The notes: generated by a model from the letters alone, not told the origin. A stretch of DNA of 64,000 nt from Chenopodium formosanum (GCA_024500155.1 CM044877.1:73736001-73800000); one strand, 5' to 3'. Numbered from the stretch's first letter, positions 48,298 through 59,112 are shown. Numbers and translations: made by a program.

Positions 48298-49022
48298 ATT
48301 TGTATCAGAGCCAAGGTTGTTTTGGCGGTTTTTTAGGGCTAGATTGTGTGGTATGCTTGTTGTTTGTGATTGGAAAGTCCAAAGATTGAATTTTTGGTGT
48401 TAAATTTTCAATTTTGGTGTTGTGGGTGTTCAAAATTTGAGTCTTTGGTATATATTTCAATTCGTTGTTATTGAAATTGAAAAGTGTTGAATTTTGTGTT
48501 TGATTAACAATTGAAGACAGAGTAGGAGAATGAAATCTATGGAATGTTGATGTTGGAGTTGAAGGATTTCAAGAATTTCCCCATTTTGATATCCTGTAGT
48601 AAACTCAATATCAGGAGTGGCTACATGTTGTATGTGAGGGATGGCCATGGAGAAATTGTTGAGGGAACTCGATTTGAAGTTCATGGGACAATTGAGTGGT
48701 GCCTTGAAACCTTGGGAAACACATGGGTAGTCATGAGGGGTGTGTTCTTTGCGGAGGCATGACTTGGTCGGATTGCCATTGAGGAAGAGCTATGGTTTTG
48801 GTGTTTCAATGGTGGAAGATGGCCGGGAAAAGCGTGTCAAGTGAAGGGGTCTCACATGGGTTTTGTGAAATGATGTGAATCTTTGCGGTAGGCGTTGTTG
48901 GTTGGATTGTCATTGGAGAGAAGCCTTGGTGTTCGGTGTTTCAATGATAGAAGAAGACCGGGAAAGACGTGCCATGTGAAGGTGTTTCATGAAGGCTCAC
49001 ATGGTGGTTGTGAGTGGTGAAT

Positions 49023-49785
49023 GCACATGTGGCTTTAGCATGTGTGAAAGACAAGTATGGGTGCTTGTTGAGGTGGGAGCATGGTTGGAGTGTTCCATCA
49101 ACAAAAGGAAAATGTCCAAAAGCTTGTGTTTGTCACGGAGGGTGAGTTCGTGTGGAGTGCGGTTGAAGTGCTCGGATAACTAGGAAAATCCCTTTGATAA
49201 CGTGATGTTTATTAAAGTTGGTGAAGACTTTAATGTTTGCTTCCGTGGTTGAGAGGAGGTGTCATTTCCTTGGTGTAGAGGAAATGGGTGTGTTGTTGAG
49301 GTTGGTTAAGATCTCAATGTTTGCATTGCCTTCTTGGTGTGTAGAAGGTGGTGTGTTGGAGTTGGTGTAGACTCCGGTTTTGCTTCCTTGGTATAGAGGA
49401 AGTGGTGCTTTCTTGGTTGAGAGAAAGTGTTGTTATCAAGATTGGTGTTAATCTTGATGTTTGGTCTCCTTGGTGTAGAGGAGGTGGTGTTCCTTGGTGA
49501 AGAGGACATGTGTTGCACACATGGACATTGTGTGTGGGAAAGCAAGTAGAGAAAAGGATGTTTTGTTTGGGTGGGAGCATGGTGAGTTGTTCCAAGAGCA
49601 AAGAATAATTCCTTTGGCTTGTGTGTTGTTTTAGAGGGTGTGTTCAGTTTAGAGCATGGTAAAGTTCTTGGAGAACATGGCAAAAACCCTCAGTCATGTT
49701 ATGAGTTTGTCAAGGTTGGTGAAGACCTTGATGTCACTTCCTTGGTTTAGAGGAAGTGGGTTTGTTTTCTTGGTGTAGAGAAAAC
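49023..49785 (+). other. Array of hairpins with constant loop and varying stems
   Basis: At least 13 units have the form stem - TGGTGTAG-like 8-nt loop - complementary stem. Examples, as stem pairs: ATTAAAGT/ACTTTAAT (49211-49234), CATTTCCT/AGGAAATG (49263-49286), CTTCCT/AGGAAG (49383-49402), CTTTCT/AGAAAG (49408-49427), ATCAAGAT/ATCTTGAT (49435-49458), CTCCT/AGGAG (49466-49483), TCAAGGT/ACCTTGA (49710-49731), CACTTCCT/AGGAAGTG (49735-49758), GTTTTCT/AGAAAAC (49764-49785). The loop always begins TGG. Units follow an A-B-B order (purine-rich 5' stem, then two pyrimidine-rich 5' stems) about every 80 bases. The transcript of this LTR element would carry them. No protein is supported here. Confidence 0.8.
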
Positions 49786-49992
49786 GGATCTTTGTTATGA
49801 TGATTAGCAAAGATGTTGATGACGATGGTTGGCTCGCTCATTGTGTTGGTGTGATCTCTTGATGATAAGTCGATTTCCAGGTTGGGAGATTGTATGACTT
49901 ATGTATAGATGTTGGAGCATAATGGAGAAGCCATGAGAGTATATGTGTAGTGTGTTTGTTCTCACACTTGAACCGATCTCCAGGTGGGAGAT

Positions 49993-50840
49993 TTTTTGGT
50001 TTAAGAAGTGTGGAGAACGGTTCAAGGCGGCTAAGGGGTTGCATAGATTTGGTGTTAAGCTATGGATTGTTTGCTTGGTGCAAAGCAATAATGAAAAGTA
50101 GCAACTGACTTCAAATGGGCATATCTCAAGATCTAAAAGTAATATTGAGATGATTCAAGTTCGAGGTGCTAGCTCGTCTCAAGAGCTTTCCAACGACTGT
50201 TCATAAGCTCGATTTGGTAGAGAATCAAAGAAGTTATGGCCATTTTACAAAGACTTGTCTGAGCTGTACGGGAGTTCGACCGAACTTCTGAAAGGTTCGG
50301 TCGAACCTGTCGTAGAAATTCAATTGCAACTGCTACTGCCTCGAAGGTTCGAACGAACCTCTGGAGGTTTGATCGAACCACCCTTGGTTCGGTCGAATAT
50401 GGGGTAGGTTCGGTCGAACCTCGTGTACCCTGTTTTCTACGGTTTTGCGACTTAAGCGATGTGGCTTATTTAAGACCGTAGGATTGTTTTATTTAGCCTA
50501 ACACTATAAATACTCATGATTTGTCATTGTAGTGAAAAATGAATAAGATGAGGGGAAAGATGTAGAGAGGGAAAGCCTCAATTTAAAACCCAAACACTTA
50601 GGGTTTGAGTGTTTGAGAGGGTGAGTTTGGGGTGGGAGCTTTAATGGTGATTAAAGCTAGTAATCTACATTAATCTTCATCAAATTGTTACTCCATAGTG
50701 GATTGGTGGGTTTTTCTCCCGGTTCTCGGGTTTCTCACGGTAAATTCTCCTTGTCTCGTTGATTGCTTGTTTTTCCGTTTTCGTTATTGTTAATTGTCGT
50801 TAATCTCAAACTAGCTAGCACATTCGTAACCCCTTTCACT
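49993..50840 (+). repeat. 3' LTR of the 3.4-kb element
   Basis: Partner of 47449-48297, with a diverged first few bases (TTTTTGG for TGTTGGG). It contains the shared module (about 50183-50250), six GGTTCGNNCGAACC-type palindromes (50274-50420) and TATAAATA (50505-50512). Confidence 0.85.
50505..50512 (+). promoter_or_regulatory. TATA box of the 3' LTR
   Basis: TATAAATA about 85 bases downstream of the palindrome cluster. The same octamer occupies the same relative place in the 5' LTR (47963-47970) and in solo LTR B (35824-35831). Confidence 0.55.
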
Positions 50841-50922
50841 GTTTGTGCATGTATGATATTTAAAGCAACGCCCCTGTTATGACTTGATTTTTTTTTTTTG
50901 ACAGAATAATTTGATCTTATTA

Positions 50923-51111
50923 TCTATGTTACTCGGACACTTCATTTCACCTCACGTACCGGTGTCGGACCCTCGACACTCGGACATTAGTATGACACTC
51001 GGACACTTCACTTTTAGTTCAAAATCATGGAATTTTTTCACAAAATAACCAAGTCGGACGCTTAGACACGTACCCATGTTAGACATGGGTACTCGAGTCC
51101 AAGTAACATAG
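50923..51111. mobile_element. 189-bp MITE
   Basis: Termini TCTATGTTACTCGGAC and GTCCAAGTAACATAGC are inverted, flanked by CTTATTA on both sides (50916-50922, 51112-51118). The interior has CTCGGACACTTCA repeats. The family is common in plant genomes; the superfamily is uncertain (hAT- or Mutator-like). Confidence 0.72.
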
Positions 51112-51919
51112 CTTATTACATTGGGGTTTTATGTTTTGAAAGTTGTTCAGATTAATTATATATTAATTTCTTAATTATCATTCAAATGCTCATTTTACAG
51201 GAAAACATGCACATTACTTGTTGGTAGTTCGTCTTGGTAATTAGTGGATAGTGAGATATTATCTTTTATCACGTTTAAGGGCTAATGAGTTTTTATATTT
51301 TAAATAAGAGGATAGTAGATAAAAATGAGGCAATAGACTTAATTGATTAGAAAAATTAAGGAGATTTATGCTATTTTATAAAAAGAAAAAAGAAGTGTAT
51401 CAACTAATAATTGACTTTATAATTACACCTCCAAAAAAGTTTATTTTATAAGAATAGTCCGTTAACTAAATATGATAAAAATATTATTCCACATAATGTC
51501 TGATGAGAAATTCAAAGTATATACGTTTCCACGTGAGAAATTCAAGCTATATATAACCAAATGAATGTTACATGGCACGCAATAGCATAAACTTCAAACA
51601 AAAAGTGTCATCACCAACCTCATTGAGTGTGTCGTGCAATGCATGATATGTCCATTTTATACATCTTTCTTTTCCATATGTTCATATGATACTCATATAT
51701 ATGACGAATAGTATATGCTTTTGAACATGCTATGACAAAAAATGAATTCATATATGACGAAATAGTATATGCTTTTGAACTCACATGATCAATTTGTATG
51801 ACTATATATTAGTATGTACAACCTCAATTGCTCAAACACTTGCATAAATTATGCATAAATCTAAGTAGTTTTCAAATATATACATTTTTTTTTTTTTCAA
51901 TAAGCAAGTAAATTTAGCC

Positions 51920-54009
51920 ATGGAAAAAAACAGAAAGATGAAGTCTTCTCATCACATTGCAAAAACATGGAAAAAATTAAGTGGTGAAAACAATTGGGAA
52001 GGCCTCTTAAACCCCCTCGATATCGATCTTCGAAGATACATCATTCATTACGGAGAAATGTCTCAATCGACTTATGATACATTCAATAGCTCAAAGAAAT
52101 CAAAATATGCTGGTAGTAGTTTTTTTTCCAAGAAAAATTTCTTCTCAAACGTTGGTCTAGCTAATGGAAATCGGTACAAGTATCGCGTTACAAGATTCTT
52201 GTATGCAACTTCAGGGATAGATTTACCTGATGCCTTCATTTTTAAGTCATGGTCTAGAGAGGCATGGAGTAAAGAGTCCAATTTTATAGGGTACGTGGCG
52301 GTGGCGGAGGACGAGTCCGTGGAATTGTTAGGGAGGAGAGACATTGTTATTGCTTGGAGAGGGAGTATTCAGTCGTTGGAGTGGGTCAATAACTTGCAAT
52401 TTCGTCTAGTTCCGGTTTCCGATATTCTTGGAGCTGATGATGTAGGTGATAAGGCTAGAGTACATGAAGGATGGTACTCAATTTATACATCGGATGACCC
52501 TAAATCTCCATTCAACAAAACTAGTGCTAGAAATCAGGTAAGATAAGTCCTTTGAACATCTTTTTTTGGATACATGATATTAAGGACTTTTTGTGAGAAG
52601 GACTTTTTGTGAGAAACTACCTAATAGAACCTAAATTTTGTGAGAAACTATCTAATGGAACCTAAATTTTGTAAGAAACTACCTAATAAAAGGTTTCCCT
52701 CAAAAAAAAAAAAAAAAAAAACTACCTAATAAAAGGTAAAATATTATAAGATACTACATTTGATTGAATTTCCACTTTTGGCTTAATTTTACAAAGTTGA
52801 TCCATCATAAAACACGGAAACACCCCCGACACCATCCCGAGGGTTGGTTTTCAAGGTACGTGGTAAGGTTATTTTTCGGGGTGGTTGGAGGATATTCTGA
52901 GTTGGTGAGGGTAGATTAATTAGTGCCTCAGGAAAGTGGTTTTTAGGGTTAGAGATGTTTGTTTAGGGGTTAAAAGGTGGTTTAGGTGTGGTGGAGGCAA
53001 TTTTGAGTAAATTGTGTTGTTTTGGGAATGAAAAGAGTGGTTTCGAGAGTGTTTTGAGGTCGGCCAACAGTGAAAATCTGGTAAGGGTGGTGTTTATAAC
53101 ATTTTACCTTTTTCTTAGGTAGTTTTTACAACATTTTACCTTTATTTGGTAGTTTATAATAATTTTATTTTATTAGGTTATTTCTTATAAAATTTGGGTT
53201 TTATTTGGTAGTTTTTGAAAAAAAGTCCTAATGTTTATAAAGTTTGCTCACTATTCATTTTACATTATTCACACATATTTTGTTGACTGCATGTCTTTTA
53301 TACGTGATTGCATAAAGATAAGTATATATATAGTCATGAAAATTTTGCTTACTTATTATGTCATTATTCTTGGATGGATTTAATATAGGTCCTACTTGAG
53401 ATTCGAAACCTAATGGAACAATACAAGAATGAAGAGGTTAGTATAACAATAACAGGCCATAGTATGGGAGCAGCACAAGCTACACTAAACGCGGCTGATA
53501 TAGTTGTAAACAATCTTAACAAGCCTAAAAGCTCCCCTGGAAAATCATGCTTAGTAACAGCCATATTATTTGCTAGTCCTCGAGTTGGAGACGCCAATTT
53601 TTTAAAGTTCTTTTTAAAATATGACAACCTTAAGATCTTAAGGGTACGTAACACCCTAGATGTCGTACCACACTACCCACCTATCGACTATGTCCATGTC
53701 GGAGAGGAGTTGGTTATCGACACAACTAGGTCACCGTACTTGAAGTTCCCCGGAAATTTAGTTACTTGGCACAACTCGGAGATCTACTTACACGGCGTTG
53801 CTGGATCTCAATGTGGTGAGAAAGCGTTCGAATTGGTTGTAGATCGTGACATTTCGTTAGTAAATAAACACTGGGATAATTTAAAGGATGAGTTCCTCAT
53901 CCCTGTTGGTTGGTGGATATTGAAGAATAGGGGCATGGTCCAACGGTCGGATGGATCTTGGGTATTAATGGATCGAGAGATGGACGATGATGAAGACTTT
54001 GACCTTTGA
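51920..54009 (+). CDS. Class II phospholipase A1 (DAD1-like lipase), two exons
   Basis: Exon 1 is 51920-52537 and exon 2 is 53389-54009, with GT/AG borders in phase 0, giving 412 residues, the usual length for cytosolic phospholipase A1-II proteins. These enzymes release fatty acids from the sn-1 position of glycerolipids. The start ATG follows a T-rich leader. The N-terminus (WKKLSGENNWEGLLNPLD, then DLRRYIIHYGE) is typical of the family and has no signal peptide or plastid transit peptide. The nucleophile motif GHSMG is at about residues 229-233, with Ser231. The acid is likely Asp297 in RNTLDVVP and the base His341 in IYLHGVAG. The end has WWILKNRGMV and an acidic tail (DREMDDDEDFD). The intron holds an inverted-terminus insertion. 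A possible TATA (ACTATATATTAG) lies near 51803. The gene appears intact. Confidence 0.9.
52583..53229. mobile_element. Inverted-terminus insertion in the phospholipase intron
   Basis: The left end AGGACTTTTTGTGAGAA plus AAACTACCTAATA repeats is mirrored at the right by TTATTTGGTAGTTTTTGA and AAAAAGTCCT. The centre (about 52800-53090) is G/T-rich, unlike the surrounding intron. No clean target duplication was found, so the class is open (Mutator-like possible). Confidence 0.5.
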
Positions 54010-54978
54010 ATGTAGCTTCTAGTTAACCTTCATCAATGTTGAAACCTCATTTGTTGCGCACATGTGAATTGTTCCATATTGGTTTTAAAGAAACAAAAAG
54101 CAGCTTATAAGCTATAGGACTTAGCTTCCGTTGATTTTAGTGAAGAATCTCCTTTGAACTTGTTATTGGACTGGCACTCCTATTTGTTGGGGCTTTGGAT
54201 CACCCAGGCCCATTTTGTGATTAATGGAACAAGTGATTTTTTTATTTATTTTTTTATTTTTTTTGACAAAGGAGCAAGTTAGTTGGAAACTTGGATATGT
54301 ATATTTGAAGATTGAAGAATTCATGAAAGTTTCTTTATTGATATTTAAATTGGAAATTTTTTTATAATTTTGTATTATTCTACTTAACTATTGATTTTAT
54401 TAATCATTTTAACTTTTAATTTTTTTTATGAAATTGATGAATATCTTTTTTTTTTTTTCTTTTTTTTTTCTTCTTAAGATATTTGTGTTGAACGGTATCT
54501 AATACACGACTTTAAACACTAATGTTTTCAATCATACTACAACGATATATTGTTAATGCATGCATCAATAATATAATAATTAATGCACAACAATCAAATA
54601 CATTACATGCATCAAACGCAAAAGAAGAAAACTAATTTTTTTAGCCACCATTTCCGTGTAGCAAAAGTGAGTAGGCTTCATACCATATCATGGCAAATGT
54701 GCTTCACTAAACTCATGCCAATGATCCAGCTTAAAACATGCACAAATAAGTCTCAATTTTCTTTAAAAATTAAAGAAGTAATATTTCTATGGGATTGGAT
54801 TACCTTACAAATTAAACCGTAAAGAATATCAATATATAATGAATTATTATATGTTCACAAATTGAGTATTAGTACAAAAAATTAAATTAATTCAACATGA
54901 TCTAGTTTATCTAGTGTACTATTTATCTAACTAAAGATCACCTACAGATAATTAAAATTGAATAACAAGAGCATAATA
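54010..54978. other. Intergenic: phospholipase 3' flank to CYP716-like gene
   Basis: AT-rich with T runs near 54238-54262 and 54446-54470. I see no gene, RNA or mobile-element end. The last ~100 bases are the presumed leader of the P450 gene. Confidence 0.5.
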
Positions 54979-57269
54979 ATGACTTCAATTATTTTCTTAG
55001 CACTTGTCTTAGCAATTTTCCTTCTCTTCTTTCGTAAGTCTAGGAAGGTCAAGCCTAGCACAAACCTACCTCCGGGTAAAACCGGCTGGCCGATTCTTGG
55101 TGAAACCTTAGATTATGTCCGACGCCCTGCTGAATTTATACGTGATCGGATGGTAAGACACTCTCATGATGTCTTCCAAACTTCATTGGCAGGGGAAAAA
55201 ATCGCGGTATTTTGTGGTCCATTAGGTAACAAGTTCATATATTCAAATGAAGACAAATTTAAGCCTTGGTTACCTCACACCTTTGTGAAAGCCCTCTCTT
55301 TGAAATCAATTGATCGCGATATCCCATCACTTAAATTATTCGTTGAGCAATTACTTAACTTCCTTAAGCTCGAGTCCTTGCAACAATATATTCATGTAAT
55401 GGATTCAAAGACACGAGATCATGTAGAGGTGTATTGGGTGCCTTATGACGAAGTAAAGGTTCAATTTTTATCTAAAGAGTTCACCTTTGAACTAATTTGT
55501 CTCTTGTCGTTTAACTTCCATGAGATAGATCAAGTGAAGGAATTAGCTGAACGTTTTAATACTTTGGTTAAAGGGCTTTTGTCCGTGCCTGTGAACTTGC
55601 CTGGTACGCAATACAATCGGGCTATGAAGGCGTCGAAAGCTGTCCGAGACAAGCTTATTGATTTAATTAGAAAGAAGAAATTGGCATTGTTAGAAAATGG
55701 TATAAATAATCGCGATCAAGGGATTCAAGACGACCTATTGACTCGAGTGCTAAGGGCTTCGGATAAAGAAGGCGTGGCTTTTGAAGACGACGAGTTAGCT
55801 GGTCTAATTCTTGGTGTCTTGTTTGCTGGATTGTATACTTCAAGTAGTGCCATCACATTTGTTATTAGTCACCTTGCCGAATATCCCCATGTTTATGCAA
55901 GAGTTTTACAAGGTACTTCTTCCGTTTCTTTTTAGTTGACACGTTTCTTTAATTAGTCACGTTTGCTAATGCTCAAATTCAATCATTAATACCTTTAATT
56001 ATCAATAAGCAAAAATTATAAAAAGTTGATACCAAACTTTGAAAATATACGTTGTGACGAATCTAACAAGATCTTACTTGACCATATTTTTCTTCACATA
56101 TAAATCACAAACATAGTCAAAGGGAGTTGTATGAATACTGCTAAAGTCAAAACGTGTCAACTAAAAAAACGGAGGTAGTATGGTGTTGCAATATACATAG
56201 AATATCATTATACTCCCTTCGTTTTATTTTAAGTGTTACACTTTGATCATCAGAGAATTGAACATAACATTTTTTCTACTAACTATCGTTTATTTCTGAT
56301 TCCTAACCCTTTTTTTGTTTTGCTACATGCATCTTCTATCACAAGAACAATTGGCGATTGCGAAATCAAAAAGGAAAGGGGAGCTATTAACTTGGAAGGA
56401 TATTCAAAAAATGAAGTACACTTGGAATGTGGTATGTGAATCTATGAGACTAATACCACCGGCACCCGGAGGTTTTAGAGAGGCCATAACTGACCTCTCT
56501 TATGCCGGCTTCACAATCCCAAAGGGATGGAAGGTATGAAATTGAGTAGAAGAAAGAAACTCAATTACATTAAAGCTTTCCAGAAATACACTTCATCATC
56601 TCATTTTAAATTGACACGTTGCTTTTATCATGTTTGATTTACCATTATATATATTCAATTATATATATTATTATTTTTTTTAATTGATGATTGTCAAAGT
56701 CATTAAAAGTCATTTTGAAACATAGTCAAAATGTATCAATTAAAAAAGAAGTCAATTTTATGAAAGTGTCACGCCGTGATGGTTTGATTGCATTAAGTAA
56801 TGTACTTGTACAAAACTAATAATCTAGCTAAGACATACCATAATATTACTAAACTATTTATGAAGAATCTAAAGAAATATTAATAAAATTACCAAAAATA
56901 ATGATTTAAGTACATATTATACCAATATAATTCTGATAATTATTCTTTTGTACTATTTTTTATGCTTTGATTAAATAGGTTCACTGGAATTTTTATTCAA
57001 CTCACAAGGATCCAAAGTATTTTCCAAACCCGGAAAAGTTTGAGCCTTCAAGATTTGAAGCCACAATGCAGCCTAATACATTTGTACCCTTTGGAAAAGG
57101 GCAACATATGTGTTATGGTAATGAGTATGCTCGAATTAAGATCCTTGTATTTTTGCACAACGTTGTAACTCGATTTAGATTGTCCAAAGCTAATCCTGAT
57201 GAGAAATTAATCTATACTCCAGATCCAGTGTCTGCTGAAGGCCTCCGAATTCGCCTTCTACCTCATTAG
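54979..57269 (+). CDS. CYP716-like cytochrome P450 (three exons)
   Basis: Exons 54979-55912, 56346-56533 and 56979-57269 join in consistent phase to 470 residues. The start is the ATG of MTSIIFLALV, a membrane anchor, then the hinge LPPGKTGWPILGETLDY typical of CYP716. Further motifs: AGLYTS in the I helix (283-288), ESMR (343-346), FEPSRF, and the heme loop FGKGQHMCYG with Cys419, ending LRIRLLPH. CYP716 enzymes are ER-anchored monooxygenases, many oxidising triterpenes such as beta-amyrin. Three places are unusual: Tyr where an acidic or polar residue precedes the I-helix Thr, His for Arg in the heme loop, and Tyr right after the heme Cys. The FEGNGPAPY-like stretch before the heme loop is shortened. 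A MITE fills much of intron 1. The substrate cannot be told, and reduced activity is possible. Confidence 0.85.
55916..56178. mobile_element. Stowaway-type MITE at the CYP716-like exon 1 donor
   Basis: Inverted ends CTTCTTCCGTTTCTTTTTAG and its counterpart CTAAAAAAACGGAGGTAG, with TA on both sides. The left TA supplies the T of the splice-donor GT (exon ends 55912, GT at 55913-55914). Long inner arms (GTTGACACGTTTC / AAACGTGTCAAC) make the element foldable. Confidence 0.75.
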
Positions 57270-57508
57270 AATGATTAGAATATATATAGAGAGCAGATAT
57301 AATAACACCAGATTAAGTTATAGTGTGTATGTTTTTTTAGATTGTCTCATGTTGAAGTAAAACCTTCTAATTGATATCAAGGGGCTCATTTGTGATATAT
57401 TATACTGAAATAGCTACTTTACTAAAGCTACTTGTGAGAAAGGTCCTTTTAAATAGATGTTCGTGTTGTAGAGGTTTTTATATAATAATAATAATAAAAA
57501 AAAAAAAA
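57270..57508. terminator. 3' flank of the CYP716-like gene
   Basis: The gene's 3' UTR is presumed here. No canonical AATAAA within the first 100 bases could be singled out; TATAATAACA and later AATAATAATAATAA are candidates. This is a weak call. Confidence 0.25.
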
Positions 57509-57960
57509 GGTGCCACAAAAAGTCTTTTTATCGCACTAAGGTTGTGGTGAGGGTCATTTAACAAGATTCCGACCATTGACTTTTTTTTATCCGGCTAAAA
57601 AAAGTCTCGTGTGTTGCACGTGAACACTTAAAATCCTTTCCCCCTCTTTTCCCAATTTCACCCTTATACCTTGCTCAATTTGTCTTCAATTGCCTTCAAT
57701 TTTAATGTAAAGGACTAGAATCAGATTTTGATAACTTTTATTCTCAAAATAGGTTTTGTGTGATTGTTGAGGTTGATGATTAAGAAATTAGGGTTTAATA
57801 AAGGGAAAAGGTGGGGAAAATGGGAAAAATAGATTTTTATGCAAGGCACCTGACTTTTTTTGGTTGGAAAATATTTTTGGAAAAAAATATCAATTCTCAG
57901 AATCCAGTCAAAGGGCCCTCACCACAACCTAAGTGTGATAATAGAACCTTTTGTGCCACC
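57509..57960. mobile_element. MITE with ~46-bp termini
   Basis: GGTGCCACAAAAAGTC...CGCACTAAGGTTGTGGTGAG at the left is mirrored by CTCACCACAACCTAAGTGTG...TTTTGTGCCACC at the right. An outer AAAGGTCCTTT / AAAGGACCTTT pair (57443, 57978) may extend the arms. Long termini suggest a Mutator-like element. The short frame over its right end is not a gene. Confidence 0.65.
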
Positions 57961-58000
57961 TATTTGTTTTTATATGAAAGGACCTTTATAATAAAAGGAA

Positions 58001-58302
58001 AATGTTACACATAGCCCTTAGGGCTACATATAAGCATTAAATTTACGCTTGAAAATCGTAAAAAGTTAAGAAATCATCAAAATATAAACACTAATAACAC
58101 TGATTTACGCGTATTTTTGTCATAAATTCCTAATTTTATATAATTTCCAAGATATATTTAATGGTCTGACTATATTATGGATAATGTTATATGTTACGCG
58201 TATTGTTATGACCACCTTAGGGCTACATATAACATTATCCATAATAAAAAGGTGGTCATAAATATATGGTCATAATAAAAAGGGCTACATAGGATAATGT
58301 TA
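58001..58302. repeat. Palindromic AT-rich repeat with GGGCTACATA motifs
   Basis: AATGTTACACATAGCCCTTA at the left and AGGGCTACATAGGATAATGT at the right are inverted. Further inverted GGCTACATATAACATTATCC copies lie within. A foldback-type element is likely. No ORF. Confidence 0.5.
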
Positions 58303-58437
58303 CGCGTAATCCAAGATATATAACATTTCTCACAAATTTTCCTCAAAAATGGTCTGACTATATTGGCTTGAAGGCTTATGAACATCAAACCACAATTTAT
58401 TCTTTTTTCCTTATCATGTGAGCAATTAGTATTATGT

Positions 58438-59112
58438 GCACCATGTGCACCATGTGCACCACGTCTATATTTTTGAACATTTCGTAAAAAAAATTGAACA
58501 TTTTACCAAAAAAAATGAACATTTAGTAAATAAAATATGAACACGTTAAAAAAACTGAACATAAACTTGCAAACTTTTATGTTCATATTGTCTAAGTAAT
58601 GTTCATTTTGTATACAGTAAATGTTTTATTTGTATTACAAAACCATTGAATTATTACGAATCAAACAAATTTCTTACAAAATTTATCTGACTCGTAAAAA
58701 TTCAAAATTTGCGATTGTTCAAATTTTTTTACTAAATGTTCAAAAACTTTTATTTTTCATATTTTTTTAACTAAATGTTCAAAAGTATAAGCGTGGTGCA
58801 TTGCGATTGTTCAGATTTTTTTTTACTAAATGTTCAAAATTTGCAATGTTTAGATTTTTTTTCTAGCTGTTCAAAATTCGTGATTGTTCAGATTTTTTTA
58901 ATAAATGTTCAAAAGTATAGGCGTGATGCATTGCAATCGTTCAAAACTTTTAACTAAATGTTCAAAATTAGTGATGTTCATATGTTTTTACTACATGTTC
59001 AAAATTTGCAATTGTTCAGATTCTTTTACTAAATGTTTAAAAGTATAGGCGTGGTGCACCTAGTTCTAGGTGCACCATGGTGCATCTAGTTCTAGGTGCA
59101 CCATGGTGCATC
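58438..59112. repeat. TGTTCAAAA minisatellite block with GTGCACCATG ends
   Basis: It opens with tandem GTGCACCAT and closes with GGTGCACCATGGTGCATC units, an inverted-terminus appearance. The interior is roughly 15 degenerate units with phrases such as TTTTACTAAATGTTCAAAA and GCGATTGTTCAGA. No gene. Confidence 0.6.

Larger units (their letters stand above)
47449..50840 (+). mobile_element. ORF-less LTR retrotransposon, 3.4 kb, with hairpin array
   Basis: LTRs at 47449-48297 (849 bp) and 49993-50840 (848 bp) are flanked by the perfect 5-bp duplication CTGTT (47444-47448 and 50841-50845). The 5' LTR is followed by ATTTGTATCAGAGCC, a tRNA-Met primer-binding site. CCAGGTGGGAGAT precedes the 3' LTR as polypurine tract. 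The 1.7-kb interior codes for nothing recognisable but contains two ~140-bp degenerate tandem units (about 48760-49000) and an array of short hairpins (49023-49785). It is a small non-autonomous element inserted in the 3' flank of the second REM copy. Confidence 0.87.

Noticed and set aside
48544..48762. 72-codon frame in the 3.4-kb LTR element
   Set aside because: No recognisable domain, no support beyond chance length, and it overlaps the degenerate tandem units.
49306..49683. Minus-strand frames of 95-125 codons across the hairpin array
   Set aside because: They are Thr/Pro/His-rich translations of the repeated hairpin units in two frames at once. The element's own orientation is plus.
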